Shown: positions 36,776-46,232, counted from the stretch's first letter. The stretch: 64,000 nt of DNA from Pseudomonadota bacterium (GCA_023423975.1 JAFAEO010000004.1:305344-369343), one strand, 5' to 3'. A program made the numbers and translations. The notes: a model not told the origin generated them from the letters alone.

Positions 36776-38359
36776 ATGAAAAATCTGCTGTCTGCGGCGC
36801 TGCTAGCTGCCGCACTGGGCGTCGCCCTGCCAACCATGTCCCACGCCGAAAAAGTCTTGCGCTTGAATAATGTGGAAGAACCCTCGTCGCTGAATCCGGC
36901 CCTTGGCCTGAACCTGATTTCCTGGGAACCACTGAACAATTTGATGGAAGGCCTGGTGCGACTGGACACCAAACATAATGCGGCCCCCGCCACGGCAGAA
37001 AAATGGGATGTCTCTGCAGACGGAAAAACCTACACATTTCATTTGCGCAAGAATGCCAAATGGTCTGACGGCTCGCCGGTCACAGCCAGTGACTTTGTCT
37101 ACGGCTGGACCCAATTGCTGAACCCGGCAACCGCCTCGCCAGCCGCCTTTTTACTTTACGATATTGTCGGTGCGCAAGACTTCAATGCGGGCAAAGCCCA
37201 ATCTGATGCGCTTGGCGTTCGGGCGCTGGATCCACATACCCTGCAGGTGACGCTCAATGCCCCCAGTCTGTCGTTTTTGAACATTCTGACCAACCCGGGT
37301 TTTGCTCCCGTAAACCAGAAGGTTGCACAGGCCAATCCCAAATGGCACACCGAAGCGGACAGCTATGTCAGTAACGGCCCGTTCATGCTCAAAGAATGGG
37401 AGCATGCCAGCAGCATGCGGTTTGAAAAGAATCCGAACTACTGGGACAAGGATGCCGTCAAGCTGGATGCCGTCGATTGGGTGATGATCAACGATCTGAA
37501 TACCAGTTATCAGATGTTTCGCACCGGCGAGCTGGACGCCACCCCCTCCCCGCTGCCGGCAGCCCTTTACGAAAAAGTAAAAGATAGCAAGGAATTTATG
37601 ACCGTGCCACAGGCAGGCGTATATTTCTATCGCTTCAATACCAAGATGCCACCGTTTCAGAATGCCGACATCCGGCGCGCTTTCGCCCTGGCGGTGAACC
37701 GGCAGGATATTGTTGATTATGTCGTCAAACAGGGCCGCAAGGCAGCCGACGCCTTCGTCAGCCCGGGGTTCACCGGCCCCGATGGCAAAGACTTCTACCA
37801 AACCAGCAACGGCTTTGTCAAAACTGATGTGGCCCAGGCCAAGGCATTACTGAACAAGGGTATGGAAGCCGAAAAATATACGACACTGCCACCGGTCACG
37901 CTCAGCCACATCAATAATCCTGATGACCGCAAAATTGCCCAGGCGCTGCAAGCCATGTTCAAGGAAAACCTGGGCGTAGACGTGCATCTGCAGGCCATTG
38001 AGAGCAAGGTGTTTTATACCCAGCAGCGCAGCGGCAAGTTGCAGTTTTCCCGCAGCTCATTCACCAACGACTATGCCGACCCTTACAATGCATTGGAAAG
38101 CTTTGTGAGCAGCTCAAGCATGAACCGCACTGGCTGGTCCAACGGCGAGTACGATACGCTGCTTAAAACCGCCCGAAACGAGACCGACGCTGCCAGAAGA
38201 TGGGAATTGTTGCAAAAATCCCAACAAGTGTTGTTTGCAGACATGCCTATTTTCCCGTTGTTCTTCTACAATCAAGGCTTCATGCAGAAAACCGGTGTCA
38301 CAGGCATTCTGCGGCACCCGGTTGGCTATATCGACCTGAAAACAGCAGATATTCAATAA
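36776..38359 (+). CDS. oppA: Periplasmic oligopeptide-binding protein (OppA-like)
   Basis: A 527-residue SBP_bac_5 protein delivering peptides to the upstream permease. The signal peptide MKNLLSAALLAAALGVALP ends near SHA/EK. Family segments include NNVEEPSSLNPALGLNLISW, ATAEKWDVSADGKTYTFHLR (lobe I, OppA signature) and SNGPFMLKEWEHASSMRFEK. The length and the absence of a lipobox fit Gram-negative OppA/MppA, which favour 3-5-residue peptides. The start at 36776 begins the signal peptide; the longer open frame overlaps the ATPase gene. It lies 109 bases after that gene, last of the transporter genes. Confidence 0.93.
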   Translation: MKNLLSAALLAAALGVALPTMSHAEKVLRLNNVEEPSSLNPALGLNLISWEPLNNLMEGLVRLDTKHNAAPATAEKWDVSADGKTYTFHLRKNAKWSDGSPVTASDFVYGWTQLLNPATASPAAFLLYDIVGAQDFNAGKAQSDALGVRALDPHTLQVTLNAPSLSFLNILTNPGFAPVNQKVAQANPKWHTEADSYVSNGPFMLKEWEHASSMRFEKNPNYWDKDAVKLDAVDWVMINDLNTSYQMFRTGELDATPSPLPAALYEKVKDSKEFMTVPQAGVYFYRFNTKMPPFQNADIRRAFALAVNRQDIVDYVVKQGRKAADAFVSPGFTGPDGKDFYQTSNGFVKTDVAQAKALLNKGMEAEKYTTLPPVTLSHINNPDDRKIAQALQAMFKENLGVDVHLQAIESKVFYTQQRSGKLQFSRSSFTNDYADPYNALESFVSSSSMNRTGWSNGEYDTLLKTARNETDAARRWELLQKSQQVLFADMPIFPLFFYNQGFMQKTGVTGILRHPVGYIDLKTADIQ

Positions 38360-38377
38360 AAGCAAACGGGGGATCTC

Positions 38378-38866
38378 ATGTATGACGTTGTTACGGCGGA
38401 TCTTGACAACCCAGAACACGCCAACGCTGTTCTGACTGTGCTCAACGCCTACGCATCCGACCCGATGGGCGGCGGTGAGCCGCTATCGGCCTACACCCAG
38501 AAAAATCTGATAGCGTCACTCAAAAAACGCAGCAATATGTATACAATACTGGCCTTTGACAGCCAGGAGCCGATTGGCATTGCGCTATGCTTTGAAGGGT
38601 TTTCCACCTTCGCCTGCAAGCCGCTGCTCAATATCCACGACTTTGCCGTGGTGCCGCAGTACCGCGGCAAGGGGGTCGGCACGCAATTGCTGGCCCGCGT
38701 CAAGCAGCTGGCCCGCAATCTGGGCTGCTGCAAAATTACCCTGGAAGTGCTCGATGGCAATGCGCCGGGCAAAGCACTGTACGCCAGCCAGGGCTTTGAG
38801 CCCTATACGCTGGGACCACACACCGGGCAAGCGATTTTCATGCAATGCCCGATTGACAGTCCCTAA
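38378..38866 (+). CDS. GNAT-family N-acetyltransferase
   Basis: A 162-residue acyl-CoA-dependent acetyltransferase. Motif A, which binds the acetyl-CoA pyrophosphate, is VVPQYRGKGVGTQLLARVKQ (Q/RxxGxG/A), preceded by the strand LLNIHDFAVV and followed by the motif-B-like helix ASQGFEPYT. It starts 18 bases after oppA and is probably co-transcribed, so a peptide or amino-acid derivative is a reasonable guess as substrate. Its 3' end is two bases from the convergent GST gene. Confidence 0.88.
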   Translation: MYDVVTADLDNPEHANAVLTVLNAYASDPMGGGEPLSAYTQKNLIASLKKRSNMYTILAFDSQEPIGIALCFEGFSTFACKPLLNIHDFAVVPQYRGKGVGTQLLARVKQLARNLGCCKITLEVLDGNAPGKALYASQGFEPYTLGPHTGQAIFMQCPIDSP

Positions 38867-38868
38867 AA

Positions 38869-39579
38869 TCAGACCGGGCTGTATTGGGCTGCCGCCGGAT
38901 GAATCCGGCGTTTTACGGGGCCGGCCACTTCCTCATAGGCGTTAAGCACGCGGGTAAACCATTGTCCGACGGCCGAATCGTCCTTCCAGTACTGAAACCC
39001 GAATATCCAACTGAAGATCAGGTGCGAGACGACGACAAAATCGGTGGCTCCCGGCTGGGCGCCGTCCAGATACGGCATGCTTTTCAATTGTGATTCCAGC
39101 GCTCCCAGGGCCTTGTGGGCCTCGCTCGCGCTGGCCGTCGCCTGCAGTTGCTCCAGCGTACAACCAAAGCGTTTTTCCCTGCTTTCCCGGAAATAACCCT
39201 TGGCCGATTCGGGCTGCGCTTCGTAGATCGCCATCAGAGAAGGCTTGAAAATGACCGGCGTAATATGACGCAGAATCAGTTCCGAAATAAACCGGACCCG
39301 CGCCCGGCCGGCCTCGCTATCGAGGCCCAGCGACGCCTGCGGATAGGCGCTATCCAGATATTCCAGGATATCCAGGCTTTCTTTGACCACGGTGTCTCCA
39401 TCAGTAAGCACCGGAACCAGTCGCGAATCTGCAAATGCTATTTTTTCCTTATCCATAAAGCCGATGGGAAGCCCTTCGAATGGCAGCCGCTTGTGCGCAA
39501 GCGCCAACCGCACCCGCCAACAATAAGGCGAAAATACCAAGTCGGGTTCACTGGCACAGAGTTCGTAGAGCCGGATCAT
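38869..39579 (-). CDS. Glutathione S-transferase family protein
   Basis: A 236-residue cytosolic GST. The thioredoxin-like N-terminal domain starts MIRLYELCASEPDLVFSPYC with a Cys in the active-site SPYC position, and the cis-Pro/Glu-Ser glutathione-binding site is RLVPVLTDGDTVVKESLDIL. The alpha-helical C-terminal domain ends with a WFTRVLNAYEE-like segment. The start at 39579 is fixed by AAAGGAG six bases upstream; the open frame to 39624 has no comparable site. Substrate unknown. Confidence 0.88.
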   Translation of the reverse strand: MIRLYELCASEPDLVFSPYCWRVRLALAHKRLPFEGLPIGFMDKEKIAFADSRLVPVLTDGDTVVKESLDILEYLDSAYPQASLGLDSEAGRARVRFISELILRHITPVIFKPSLMAIYEAQPESAKGYFRESREKRFGCTLEQLQATASASEAHKALGALESQLKSMPYLDGAQPGATDFVVVSHLIFSWIFGFQYWKDDSAVGQWFTRVLNAYEEVAGPVKRRIHPAAAQYSPV

Positions 39580-39768
39580 TCGTGTCTCCTTTGACATTCG
39601 ATGGTAAATCGGGTTTTTAATCACAATAATGGCCCGAACAGGCAGCTATCGGGCGGCCATCAGGTGGTAATCTCGGGCAGCGTGTAGCAACTTGCAGGCA
39701 ACGGCCAGAGGCTTAAACTTTCAATCCATTACTAAACAGCCTTACCAGCTATCTTTCGATACATTTGC

Positions 39769-39799
39769 TTGCCATCAGTACAAACAAAGCGATTATGAT
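39769..39799 (+). promoter_or_regulatory. Candidate sigma-70 promoter of the lipoprotein gene
   Basis: TTGCCA (39769-39774) and TATGAT (39794-39799) are separated by 19 bases, slightly long. A strong ribosome site AAGGAG follows about eight bases before the ATG at 39833. Confidence 0.4.
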
Positions 39800-39832
39800 A
39801 GCTCCATAGTTATTCCATAAGGAGAGTTTACT

Positions 39833-40147
39833 ATGACCTCGCAAATGATAAAAAAAGTCTGTCTTGTGGCGCTTATGGGTGCCGTTCTGGCAGGCTGCTC
39901 TACCCGTCACCCAAATCGGGACCTGGGAACCGTTGGTGGTGCAGCACTGGGCGGTGGTGCCGGTTATGCGCTGTCTGACGGCAGCCCGCTAGCTACATTG
40001 GGCGGTGCTGCACTGGGTGGACTAGTCGGCAACCAGGTATTCAAAGACAGCGATGATCGATATGATCGCGGTCGCCGTTACTATCGCGATGACCGTCGCC
40101 GTGATCGGCATTATCACCGCCGTGACCGCCGTGGATGGGACGATTAA
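39833..40147 (+). CDS. Glycine-zipper 2TM-domain lipoprotein
   Basis: A 104-residue outer-membrane-type lipoprotein. The signal peptide ends in the lipobox LAGC with Cys22 as lipidated residue. The mature part has two glycine-zipper segments (GTVGGAALGGGAGYALSDGS and LGGAALGGLVGNQVF), resembling the SlyB/OsmB-like 17-kDa antigen fold, and an extremely basic Arg/Asp/Tyr-rich tail (YDRGRRYYRDDRRRDRHYHR). Such proteins are often envelope-stress-induced. Its own promoter and terminator make it monocistronic. Confidence 0.88.
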   Translation: MTSQMIKKVCLVALMGAVLAGCSTRHPNRDLGTVGGAALGGGAGYALSDGSPLATLGGAALGGLVGNQVFKDSDDRYDRGRRYYRDDRRRDRHYHRRDRRGWDD

Positions 40148-40192
40148 TATCTGAAGCCTGCTTACTCAAGCTTGCAACCCGATTCCGTAACG

Positions 40193-40230
40193 AAGCCGCT
40201 ACACGCCATAACGGCAATGTAGCGGCTTTT
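40193..40230 (+). terminator. Intrinsic terminator after the lipoprotein gene
   Basis: A perfect 11-bp stem (AAGCCGCTACA at 40193-40203 with TGTAGCGGCTT at 40218-40228) followed by a short T-run to 40230. It ends the lipoprotein transcript. Confidence 0.85.
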
Positions 40231-40278
40231 ATATGTGCGGCCTGATAGATTGCGATCTCGCTGTCAGGCCAGTGACGC

Positions 40279-40491
40279 TCATACAGTCAGAACGTAACCC
40301 GCGCTTTTGACCGTATCGGCCAGTTGCTGTGCGGTGACACTATCATTGGCAACAATATCTGCCGACGCACCCGCCAGGCTGACCTGCGCCGATACCACGC
40401 CGGGCACCGACTCGAGCGCGTGGGTCACATGCGCAACACATTTGTCGCACGTCATGCCGTCTACCCGGGCCTTAATCACGTTTGTACTCAT
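40279..40491 (-). CDS. CopZ-like heavy-metal-binding (HMA) protein
   Basis: A 70-residue soluble HMA-domain metallochaperone. The metal site is MTCDKC with Cys15 and Cys18, placed as in CopZ/MerP proteins, and the beta-alpha-beta fold continues with HALESVPGVVSAQVSL and ends LADTVKSAGYVLTV. It most likely binds Cu(I), by family. No P-type ATPase or copper regulator is adjacent. Confidence 0.92.
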   Translation of the reverse strand: MSTNVIKARVDGMTCDKCVAHVTHALESVPGVVSAQVSLAGASADIVANDSVTAQQLADTVKSAGYVLTV

Positions 40492-40562
40492 TACGCTCTC
40501 CTGCTGTTAACAATCCTCACGTCGAACTCAGCCATATCATAGCCCAGTCTTCACCGGACCGG

Positions 40563-41315
40563 TTATGTCTGCGTGTCCGGCAGCGCAGCAACCCGATCTT
40601 CGCCGCTGCCATCCAGATCACCAGCTCGAATCACCACCCCGTTGCTGTCAAGAACACCGCGCAGGCCCACCGCGTGCGCGGCAAACCCCATGCGTTCAAA
40701 ATGTGCCGAATAATCATAACAGTCATGATGATGTCCATGAAAGACCCGGGCAGCGCCCAGTTTTACCGCCAGGCGGTCCAGCACGGCAAAACCATAGCGA
40801 TTGCAGGAAGGCGCTTCATGCAGCACCAGAATATCAGCCCGTTCCTGCATCAGGACTTCATAATCGCTGGGGAAAATAGAACTGCGATGACGCAGACGGT
40901 CACCATGGCCATTCTTACCCGCCTTGAGCAGGCTGTGCGCTTCATAATCCTGGGGACAATAGAATCGCCAGTAAGGCCTGGCCGGGTTCCAGATGGTGCC
41001 CCTGAATACGCCTCCCAGACCGGCAACACGCACGCCATGGATATCCACAACCCTGCCATGCAGATTACGGTCAGCCAGTTCGGAATCGAACAGATTGTGA
41101 TAGATGGCCGCACTATCGGTATCATGGTTACCGGGAATCCACCAAACATCGGTCATATGGCGGATGTCACCCAGAATTTCATGCAGCGGCTGATTGGCCT
41201 GGATATCGCCCAGAAAAATGACTGCATCGGGTTTGCCTGCCAAAATAATCTCCCGACAGTGCTCAAAACCGCCATGCGTATCGCCAAAAAAGAAAATGCG
41301 CGCTTTCGCATTCAT
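40563..41315 (-). CDS. Calcineurin-like metallophosphoesterase
   Basis: A 250-residue phosphoesterase. Metal-binding motifs appear in order: FFGDTHGGF (D-x-H), FLGDIQ (GD), WIPGNHDTD (GNHD), LVLHEAPS and VFHGHHHD (GHxH). The substrate is unknown; relatives include protein phosphatases and nucleotide phosphodiesterases. ATG at 41315 is preferred over a TTG nine codons upstream because it begins directly before the first beta strand. It is downstream of the acylase gene on the same strand, 187 bases away. Confidence 0.87.
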   Translation of the reverse strand: MNAKARIFFFGDTHGGFEHCREIILAGKPDAVIFLGDIQANQPLHEILGDIRHMTDVWWIPGNHDTDSAAIYHNLFDSELADRNLHGRVVDIHGVRVAGLGGVFRGTIWNPARPYWRFYCPQDYEAHSLLKAGKNGHGDRLRHRSSIFPSDYEVLMQERADILVLHEAPSCNRYGFAVLDRLAVKLGAARVFHGHHHDCYDYSAHFERMGFAAHAVGLRGVLDSNGVVIRAGDLDGSGEDRVAALPDTQT

Positions 41316-41501
41316 GACCACACCTTGGAATCTGACTTCCAATAAGATTCCTGCCCGTACCTCAACACTTGTTGCGGCCGGCAGGATGGGTTCATTTTAC
41401 GCGCAAACCCCTTGCGCCAGATGCAGATTGGACAGCGGCCGCCCCCTTAAGTTCTTATCATTGTCCGGGACTGCGACCGCCCTGTCAGCGATACAGCGAC
41501 G

Positions 41502-44003
41502 CTACTGCTTTTCTCCCGGTTCGAAGTTCAGGACCTTGACGGTATTTTCCCTGACCTTGTCCTTGCTGAAGGTTAACGGAATATATTCACCCTTCGCCCA
41601 GACGGGTGCCAGGTCGCGGTAACCGGGCTGGCGCGGATCGCCCGATTGTCCCGGGGTATTGATGACCCTGGAGGCGTCCCACTGTCCTACGTCAAGTACC
41701 ATGCGGAAAGAAGCGCCCGAAGTCAGGTTATAGCTTTTTTCGCCGTAGCTGGTCGCCATGGGTGTATAACCGGAACCGCCAATCGGGCCGGCATTCACAT
41801 TGAACGTCTTTTTCTCTTCATCCGAGAGCAGCGCATTCATGGGATGCAGGAACACCGCCTGGTGCAGCGTGCCCCATTTCCATGCTTGCGGATCGTCGCC
41901 CAGCTTTTCCCTGACTTCGGCAACAGCTTGCCCAAGCGAGTCGAGCATAATCTGATTGCGCTCCGCTTCGGTAAACCAGCCATCAGGTTTTTCTATAACG
42001 TCCAGGACGCGCTCCGGATCTGCCAGTCCGATCATTTTTGCAATTTCCGGATCAAACGCGCGATCCACCACGGCCTTGCGCAAATAGCGGCTGAACCACA
42101 CTTCAAAGACAGCTGCTTGCGGGCTGTCCGCCGTTACCGCTCCATCCCATTTTTTGAGCATGTCCACCACCGGCTTGAGCTTCTCGTCGTCGGTGTCCAC
42201 TTGTTGCAGCACAGTAAAGGTCCTGATCGCCGGCAGCGAAATTTTATCGTTCTGCCAGGCCTCGGAATCGGCAACCGATGATTTGTCGCTGGCGCCAATA
42301 ATCCGTTTCAGGCGTTTGGCGCGAAAATCGCTGCTCCATTCATAGCCTACCCCTTTTTTGAATGCCGGATGCTCAGGTGGAATATTGTTTTCATTGGCCG
42401 TCACGATATAGCCGGCTTCGGGATTGTACAGGCTGGGCAATTCGTCCATGTCCCGATAGCCGCTCCATTCATAGCGACCATCCCCGGGAACCGGCGTCAG
42501 GCCGTCCCAGTCCCTCTTGACGGTGAGCCCACCCGGCATCCATGCGATATTGCCGTCAGCATCAGCAAAAACCTGATTCTCGCCCGGTGCCCCCCAACGG
42601 TTCATGGCCGCCTTGAACTCATCCCAATTGGTCGCCCGCATGTAATCCATGGAACCGAAATACGGAGCCATCCCCAGGTCCAGCCAGGCGGCGCGCAAGG
42701 CCCAGGCGGTGTGGCTGCCTTCATCCTGATACAGGACCGGACCATGACGGGTAAAGTGCAGCGTTACTTTCTGGGCCGGCCCACCCTTGACTTCGATTTC
42801 TTCCTCTACCGTCTCCATGGGTTCCCAACGCCCCTGATATTTATACTCGTCTTTGTTCTCGGGATTGATTTCATACTGGTACATATCTTCCTGATCCATG
42901 TAAAAACGGGTCAGGCCAAAACCGATCTGATCGTTGTGACCAATTGAGATGCCCGGCAGAAACGGTTCGCCGGCGCCGATAACCGACAGTCCAGGCGCAT
43001 TCAGGTGACTGATATAGCGCAAGCTGGGCGCGCCGTGGGAGCGGTGCGGATCATTTGCCAGGATCGGCCTGCCCGTGGTTGTCCGTTGCCCGCCAATAAC
43101 CCAGTTATTCGACCCAAGCCCTCTTTCGGTATCGCTGTCGTTTTTGACAATCTCATACAGCGCCGATACCGGCAATGGGCCCGTTGTATTTACCGCAGAT
43201 GTTTTTTCGGCTTGCTCCTGACCTTGCCCGCCTGCAGGCTTGGCCTGATCGGCACCGGGCGGCAGTTTGGTCAGTTTCGGCGTGGCCGTGGCCAGATCAT
43301 AGGCATCCTTGATTTTTTTCACAGGAATCGAGCAGGGATCCAGACCCTCGACCAGTTTCGGATCAATAGTCGGACTCAATTCGCGCCGCAACCAGTCAGC
43401 CTTTACCGGATCATCCTTAACCTTGCAAAAAACCTGTGCGCGATCCAGCTCGTTCTTGGCATTGAGCGTCAGCCCATGGTGACGAATCCGCACCACATCC
43501 TCGGCCTGCCACAGGGAAGGCTCGTAGCCCAGCTTTTTGAATTCTTCGGGCAACAGTGCCGGGTCGGCCTTTGTCATTTTTACGTATTCATTGATGCCTG
43601 CAGTAAATGCCTGCGCCACGCGTTTCGAATCCGAGCCGTAAGCCAGCCACTCGCGATACATATCGCCGCGAAACAGAACGGCACGCGCCATGCGATCGCC
43701 CTGGACATAATCGGGACCGAAATCCTTGGCCATTTCACCCAGTCCACGCTTGCGCCATAAATCGATCTGAAACAGCCGATCCCGCGCGGCATTGAATCCC
43801 TGCAGGAAAAAGGCATCGTAAAGCGTCTGTGCGTAGATATGCGGGATGCCCCATTTGTCGATCGAGATTGAACCTGGTTTTTCCAGACCGCTTACCTTAA
43901 AGGTATCGGCAGCAGTTGCATCTGCCGTACGGGCGCTGGCGGGGATGAACGACGTGCCGGTAAATACGGCAGCGACTGCAACGGCCATGAATGCGCGTTT
44001 CAT
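41502..44003 (-). CDS. Penicillin acylase family N-terminal nucleophile hydrolase
   Basis: An 833-residue periplasmic amidase precursor that should self-cleave into alpha and beta chains. The signal peptide MKRAFMAVAVAAVFTGTSF precedes the alpha region. The cleavage/nucleophile site is GLGSNNWVIGG, with Ser298 becoming the N-terminus of the beta chain, followed by ILANDPHRSHGAP. A Lys/Gln/Gly-rich linker (~245-275) resembles the removed spacer peptide. Substrates in this family include beta-lactams, N-acyl-homoserine lactones and other acyl amides; sequence alone does not choose. It is divergent from an IclR regulator, the most likely controller. Confidence 0.92.
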   Translation of the reverse strand: MKRAFMAVAVAAVFTGTSFIPASARTADATAADTFKVSGLEKPGSISIDKWGIPHIYAQTLYDAFFLQGFNAARDRLFQIDLWRKRGLGEMAKDFGPDYVQGDRMARAVLFRGDMYREWLAYGSDSKRVAQAFTAGINEYVKMTKADPALLPEEFKKLGYEPSLWQAEDVVRIRHHGLTLNAKNELDRAQVFCKVKDDPVKADWLRRELSPTIDPKLVEGLDPCSIPVKKIKDAYDLATATPKLTKLPPGADQAKPAGGQGQEQAEKTSAVNTTGPLPVSALYEIVKNDSDTERGLGSNNWVIGGQRTTTGRPILANDPHRSHGAPSLRYISHLNAPGLSVIGAGEPFLPGISIGHNDQIGFGLTRFYMDQEDMYQYEINPENKDEYKYQGRWEPMETVEEEIEVKGGPAQKVTLHFTRHGPVLYQDEGSHTAWALRAAWLDLGMAPYFGSMDYMRATNWDEFKAAMNRWGAPGENQVFADADGNIAWMPGGLTVKRDWDGLTPVPGDGRYEWSGYRDMDELPSLYNPEAGYIVTANENNIPPEHPAFKKGVGYEWSSDFRAKRLKRIIGASDKSSVADSEAWQNDKISLPAIRTFTVLQQVDTDDEKLKPVVDMLKKWDGAVTADSPQAAVFEVWFSRYLRKAVVDRAFDPEIAKMIGLADPERVLDVIEKPDGWFTEAERNQIMLDSLGQAVAEVREKLGDDPQAWKWGTLHQAVFLHPMNALLSDEEKKTFNVNAGPIGGSGYTPMATSYGEKSYNLTSGASFRMVLDVGQWDASRVINTPGQSGDPRQPGYRDLAPVWAKGEYIPLTFSKDKVRENTVKVLNFEPGEKQ

Positions 44004-44186
44004 ATCTTCTCCTTGTATTTCAATTGTGTTAATTAATTATTTTAAACATGAACCAAATAGCGGCCTGAAAAGTACCGTCTTCTTTGCTCAGAGAATGGCA
44101 TGAGTACCCGCTGCAATCAAACAAAACAGTGTAAGAAATTATGGCATCGGTTAAACTGTAGGCCTGTCACTCCTCTTTCCCTATTC

Positions 44187-44951
44187 ATGAACACCACTGC
44201 CCCCGGCACCGAAAACCATCGCGTCAAAACCGCGCTCAGGGTTATCGAAATCATCGAGATTTTTTCCCGCGAACAAAAACCACTGGCGCTCTCGGAACTG
44301 GCCCGCGAACTCAATGCCCCGGCCTCCAGTTGCCTGGCACTGGTGCGTACGCTGTTGAGCCTGGGCTATCTTTACGAAACATCGCGCCGCCAGGGATATT
44401 ACCCAACGGGGCGATTATTGGCCATGGCGCAGCGCATTACCAAGGCCGATCCGGTGCTGGAGCGGCTATCGCCCAGTTTGCGAGAGTTGTGCGCCATCAC
44501 AGGCGAAACAGTAGTGCTGGGTAAACTCACGTCGTTGAACACGGTGGTGTACCTGGACGTGCTTCCTTCTGAAAACCCCATTCATTATGTTGCCGTGGCC
44601 GGAGAGCAAAAGGAAATCCACGCCAATTCGCTGGGCAAGGCGCTGTTCTCGGCGCTGGATGAACCCGCGCAGCTGGCGTTGCTGGATAAGATGAGTTTTA
44701 CCAGGCGCAATGATCGTACCATTACCAAGCGTGAACAGTTTCTGGCAGAGATCAAGGCCGGGCAGGAAAAAGGACTGTTCACCAATCTGGGCGAATCCAT
44801 GGTCGATGTCGGCGCCATCGCCTGGCCGGTAACTGTTTCGGGCGGCCATTTTGCAATCTCCATTGCCGGGCCGTTGTACCGGATCGAGGCCAATCTGCAG
44901 AATCATGCCCAGAAGCTGCGGGTAATGTGCACCTTCATTGAACAGCATTAA
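44187..44951 (+). CDS. IclR family transcriptional regulator
   Basis: A 254-residue regulator. The N-terminal winged helix-turn-helix contains ALRVIEIIEIFSREQKPLAL and LARELNAPASSCLALVRTLL. The C-terminal effector domain shows GQEKGLFTNLGESMVDVGAI, similar to the usual IclR effector pocket (small carboxylates or aromatic acids). The start at 44187 gives the normal N-terminal length; the frame is open to 44100. It is divergent from the acylase gene and convergent with the acyl-CoA dehydrogenase operon, so it could control either. Confidence 0.88.
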   Translation: MNTTAPGTENHRVKTALRVIEIIEIFSREQKPLALSELARELNAPASSCLALVRTLLSLGYLYETSRRQGYYPTGRLLAMAQRITKADPVLERLSPSLRELCAITGETVVLGKLTSLNTVVYLDVLPSENPIHYVAVAGEQKEIHANSLGKALFSALDEPAQLALLDKMSFTRRNDRTITKREQFLAEIKAGQEKGLFTNLGESMVDVGAIAWPVTVSGGHFAISIAGPLYRIEANLQNHAQKLRVMCTFIEQH

Positions 44952-45062
44952 TTAAGCATCCGGCTTGCTATTGTCGTGACCCGCAACAATCAAGGCTGCA
45001 ACCGGCGCACGTCGGCGCCGGCCCGGATCGGCATTGCACCCGCGCGCGCCTTCAGTGCACCG

Positions 45063-46232
45063 TCAGTAGGATTTGGGCAGCCCCAGCACTTTTTCGGCAA
45101 TGAAGCACATGATCAGTTGCGGACTGACCGGTGCAATACGCGGAATAAAGCTTTCACGCAAATAGCGTTCAACGTGATATTCCTTGGCATAGCCCATTCC
45201 ACCCAGCGTCTGAATCGCCGTCTGGCACGAGGTGAATGCCGCTTCAGCAGCCAGGTATTTGGCGGTATTGGCGTATGCACCCGCCGGCTCATTGGCGTCA
45301 TAGGCGGCGGCCGCACGGGACACCATCAGATCGGCGGCTTCCAGTTGCATCCAGCATTGCGCCAGCGGATGCTGGATGCCTTGATTCTGACCGATAGGCC
45401 GATTAAATACGGTACGCTCTTTCGCGTATTGCACGGCCTTGTCCAGCGCCACCTGGCCCAGGCCGACCGCTTCTGCGGCAATCAGAATACGCTCGGGATT
45501 GAGGCCATGCAAAATATATTCGAAACCCTTGCCCTCTTCACCCACGCGATCGCATTCGGGAATTTCCAGACCATCAAAAAACAGCATATTGGAATCGACC
45601 GCCTTGCGTCCCAGTTTTTCGATTTCGCGTACTTCAACCTGGCTGCGATCCAGATCAGTGTAAAACAGGCTCAGGCCTTCGGTAGCCTTCGATACCTGGT
45701 CTTTTGGCGTGGTGCGGGCCAGCAGGAGCATTTTGGTTGCGACCTGGGCGGTAGAAATCCAGATTTTTCGACCATATATCCGATAATGGTCGCCATGCTT
45801 TTGCGCGCGCGTCGTCAACTGAGTGGTGTCCAGTCCGGCATCAGGTTCGGTCACGGCAAAGCAGGCTTTGTCCCTGCCTTCGATCAGCGGCGGCAATGCA
45901 CGTTGCTTGAGTTCTTCTGAACCAAACCGGACCACCGGATTCAGTCCGAAAATATTCATATGCACAGCCGAGGCACCGGTAAAGCCGGCGCCCGAGCGCG
46001 AAATGGCTTTCATCATCAGCGCCGCTTCGGTAATACCCAACCCTGCGCCACCATATTCCGGCGGCATGGCCACACCCAGCCAGCCTGCCTTGGCCAGGCG
46101 CTGATAAAACGCCTCCGGATACTCGCCGGTTCTGTCGCAAGTGAGCCAGTATTCGTCGTCAAAACCACTGCATAGCTGTTCAATGGCAGCCACAAGCATT
46201 TGCTGATCCTGAGAAAGCGAGAAATCCATCAT
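45063..46232 (-). CDS. Acyl-CoA dehydrogenase family protein
   Basis: A 389-residue FAD-dependent acyl-CoA dehydrogenase-like enzyme. Expected segments are YGGAGLGITEAALMMKAISR, the FAD/substrate loop ACFAVTEPDAGLDTTQLTTR and GRKIWISTAQVA, and IQTLGGMGYAKEYHVERYLR. Where medium-chain dehydrogenases have the catalytic Glu (IYEGT), this one reads RIAPVSPQLI, as in a branch ending VLGLPKSY, so the base must lie elsewhere or the reaction differs. Last gene of the minus-strand cupin-Bug-CoA-transferase operon, 166 bases behind the CoA transferase. Confidence 0.9.
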   Translation of the reverse strand: MMDFSLSQDQQMLVAAIEQLCSGFDDEYWLTCDRTGEYPEAFYQRLAKAGWLGVAMPPEYGGAGLGITEAALMMKAISRSGAGFTGASAVHMNIFGLNPVVRFGSEELKQRALPPLIEGRDKACFAVTEPDAGLDTTQLTTRAQKHGDHYRIYGRKIWISTAQVATKMLLLARTTPKDQVSKATEGLSLFYTDLDRSQVEVREIEKLGRKAVDSNMLFFDGLEIPECDRVGEEGKGFEYILHGLNPERILIAAEAVGLGQVALDKAVQYAKERTVFNRPIGQNQGIQHPLAQCWMQLEAADLMVSRAAAAYDANEPAGAYANTAKYLAAEAAFTSCQTAIQTLGGMGYAKEYHVERYLRESFIPRIAPVSPQLIMCFIAEKVLGLPKSY

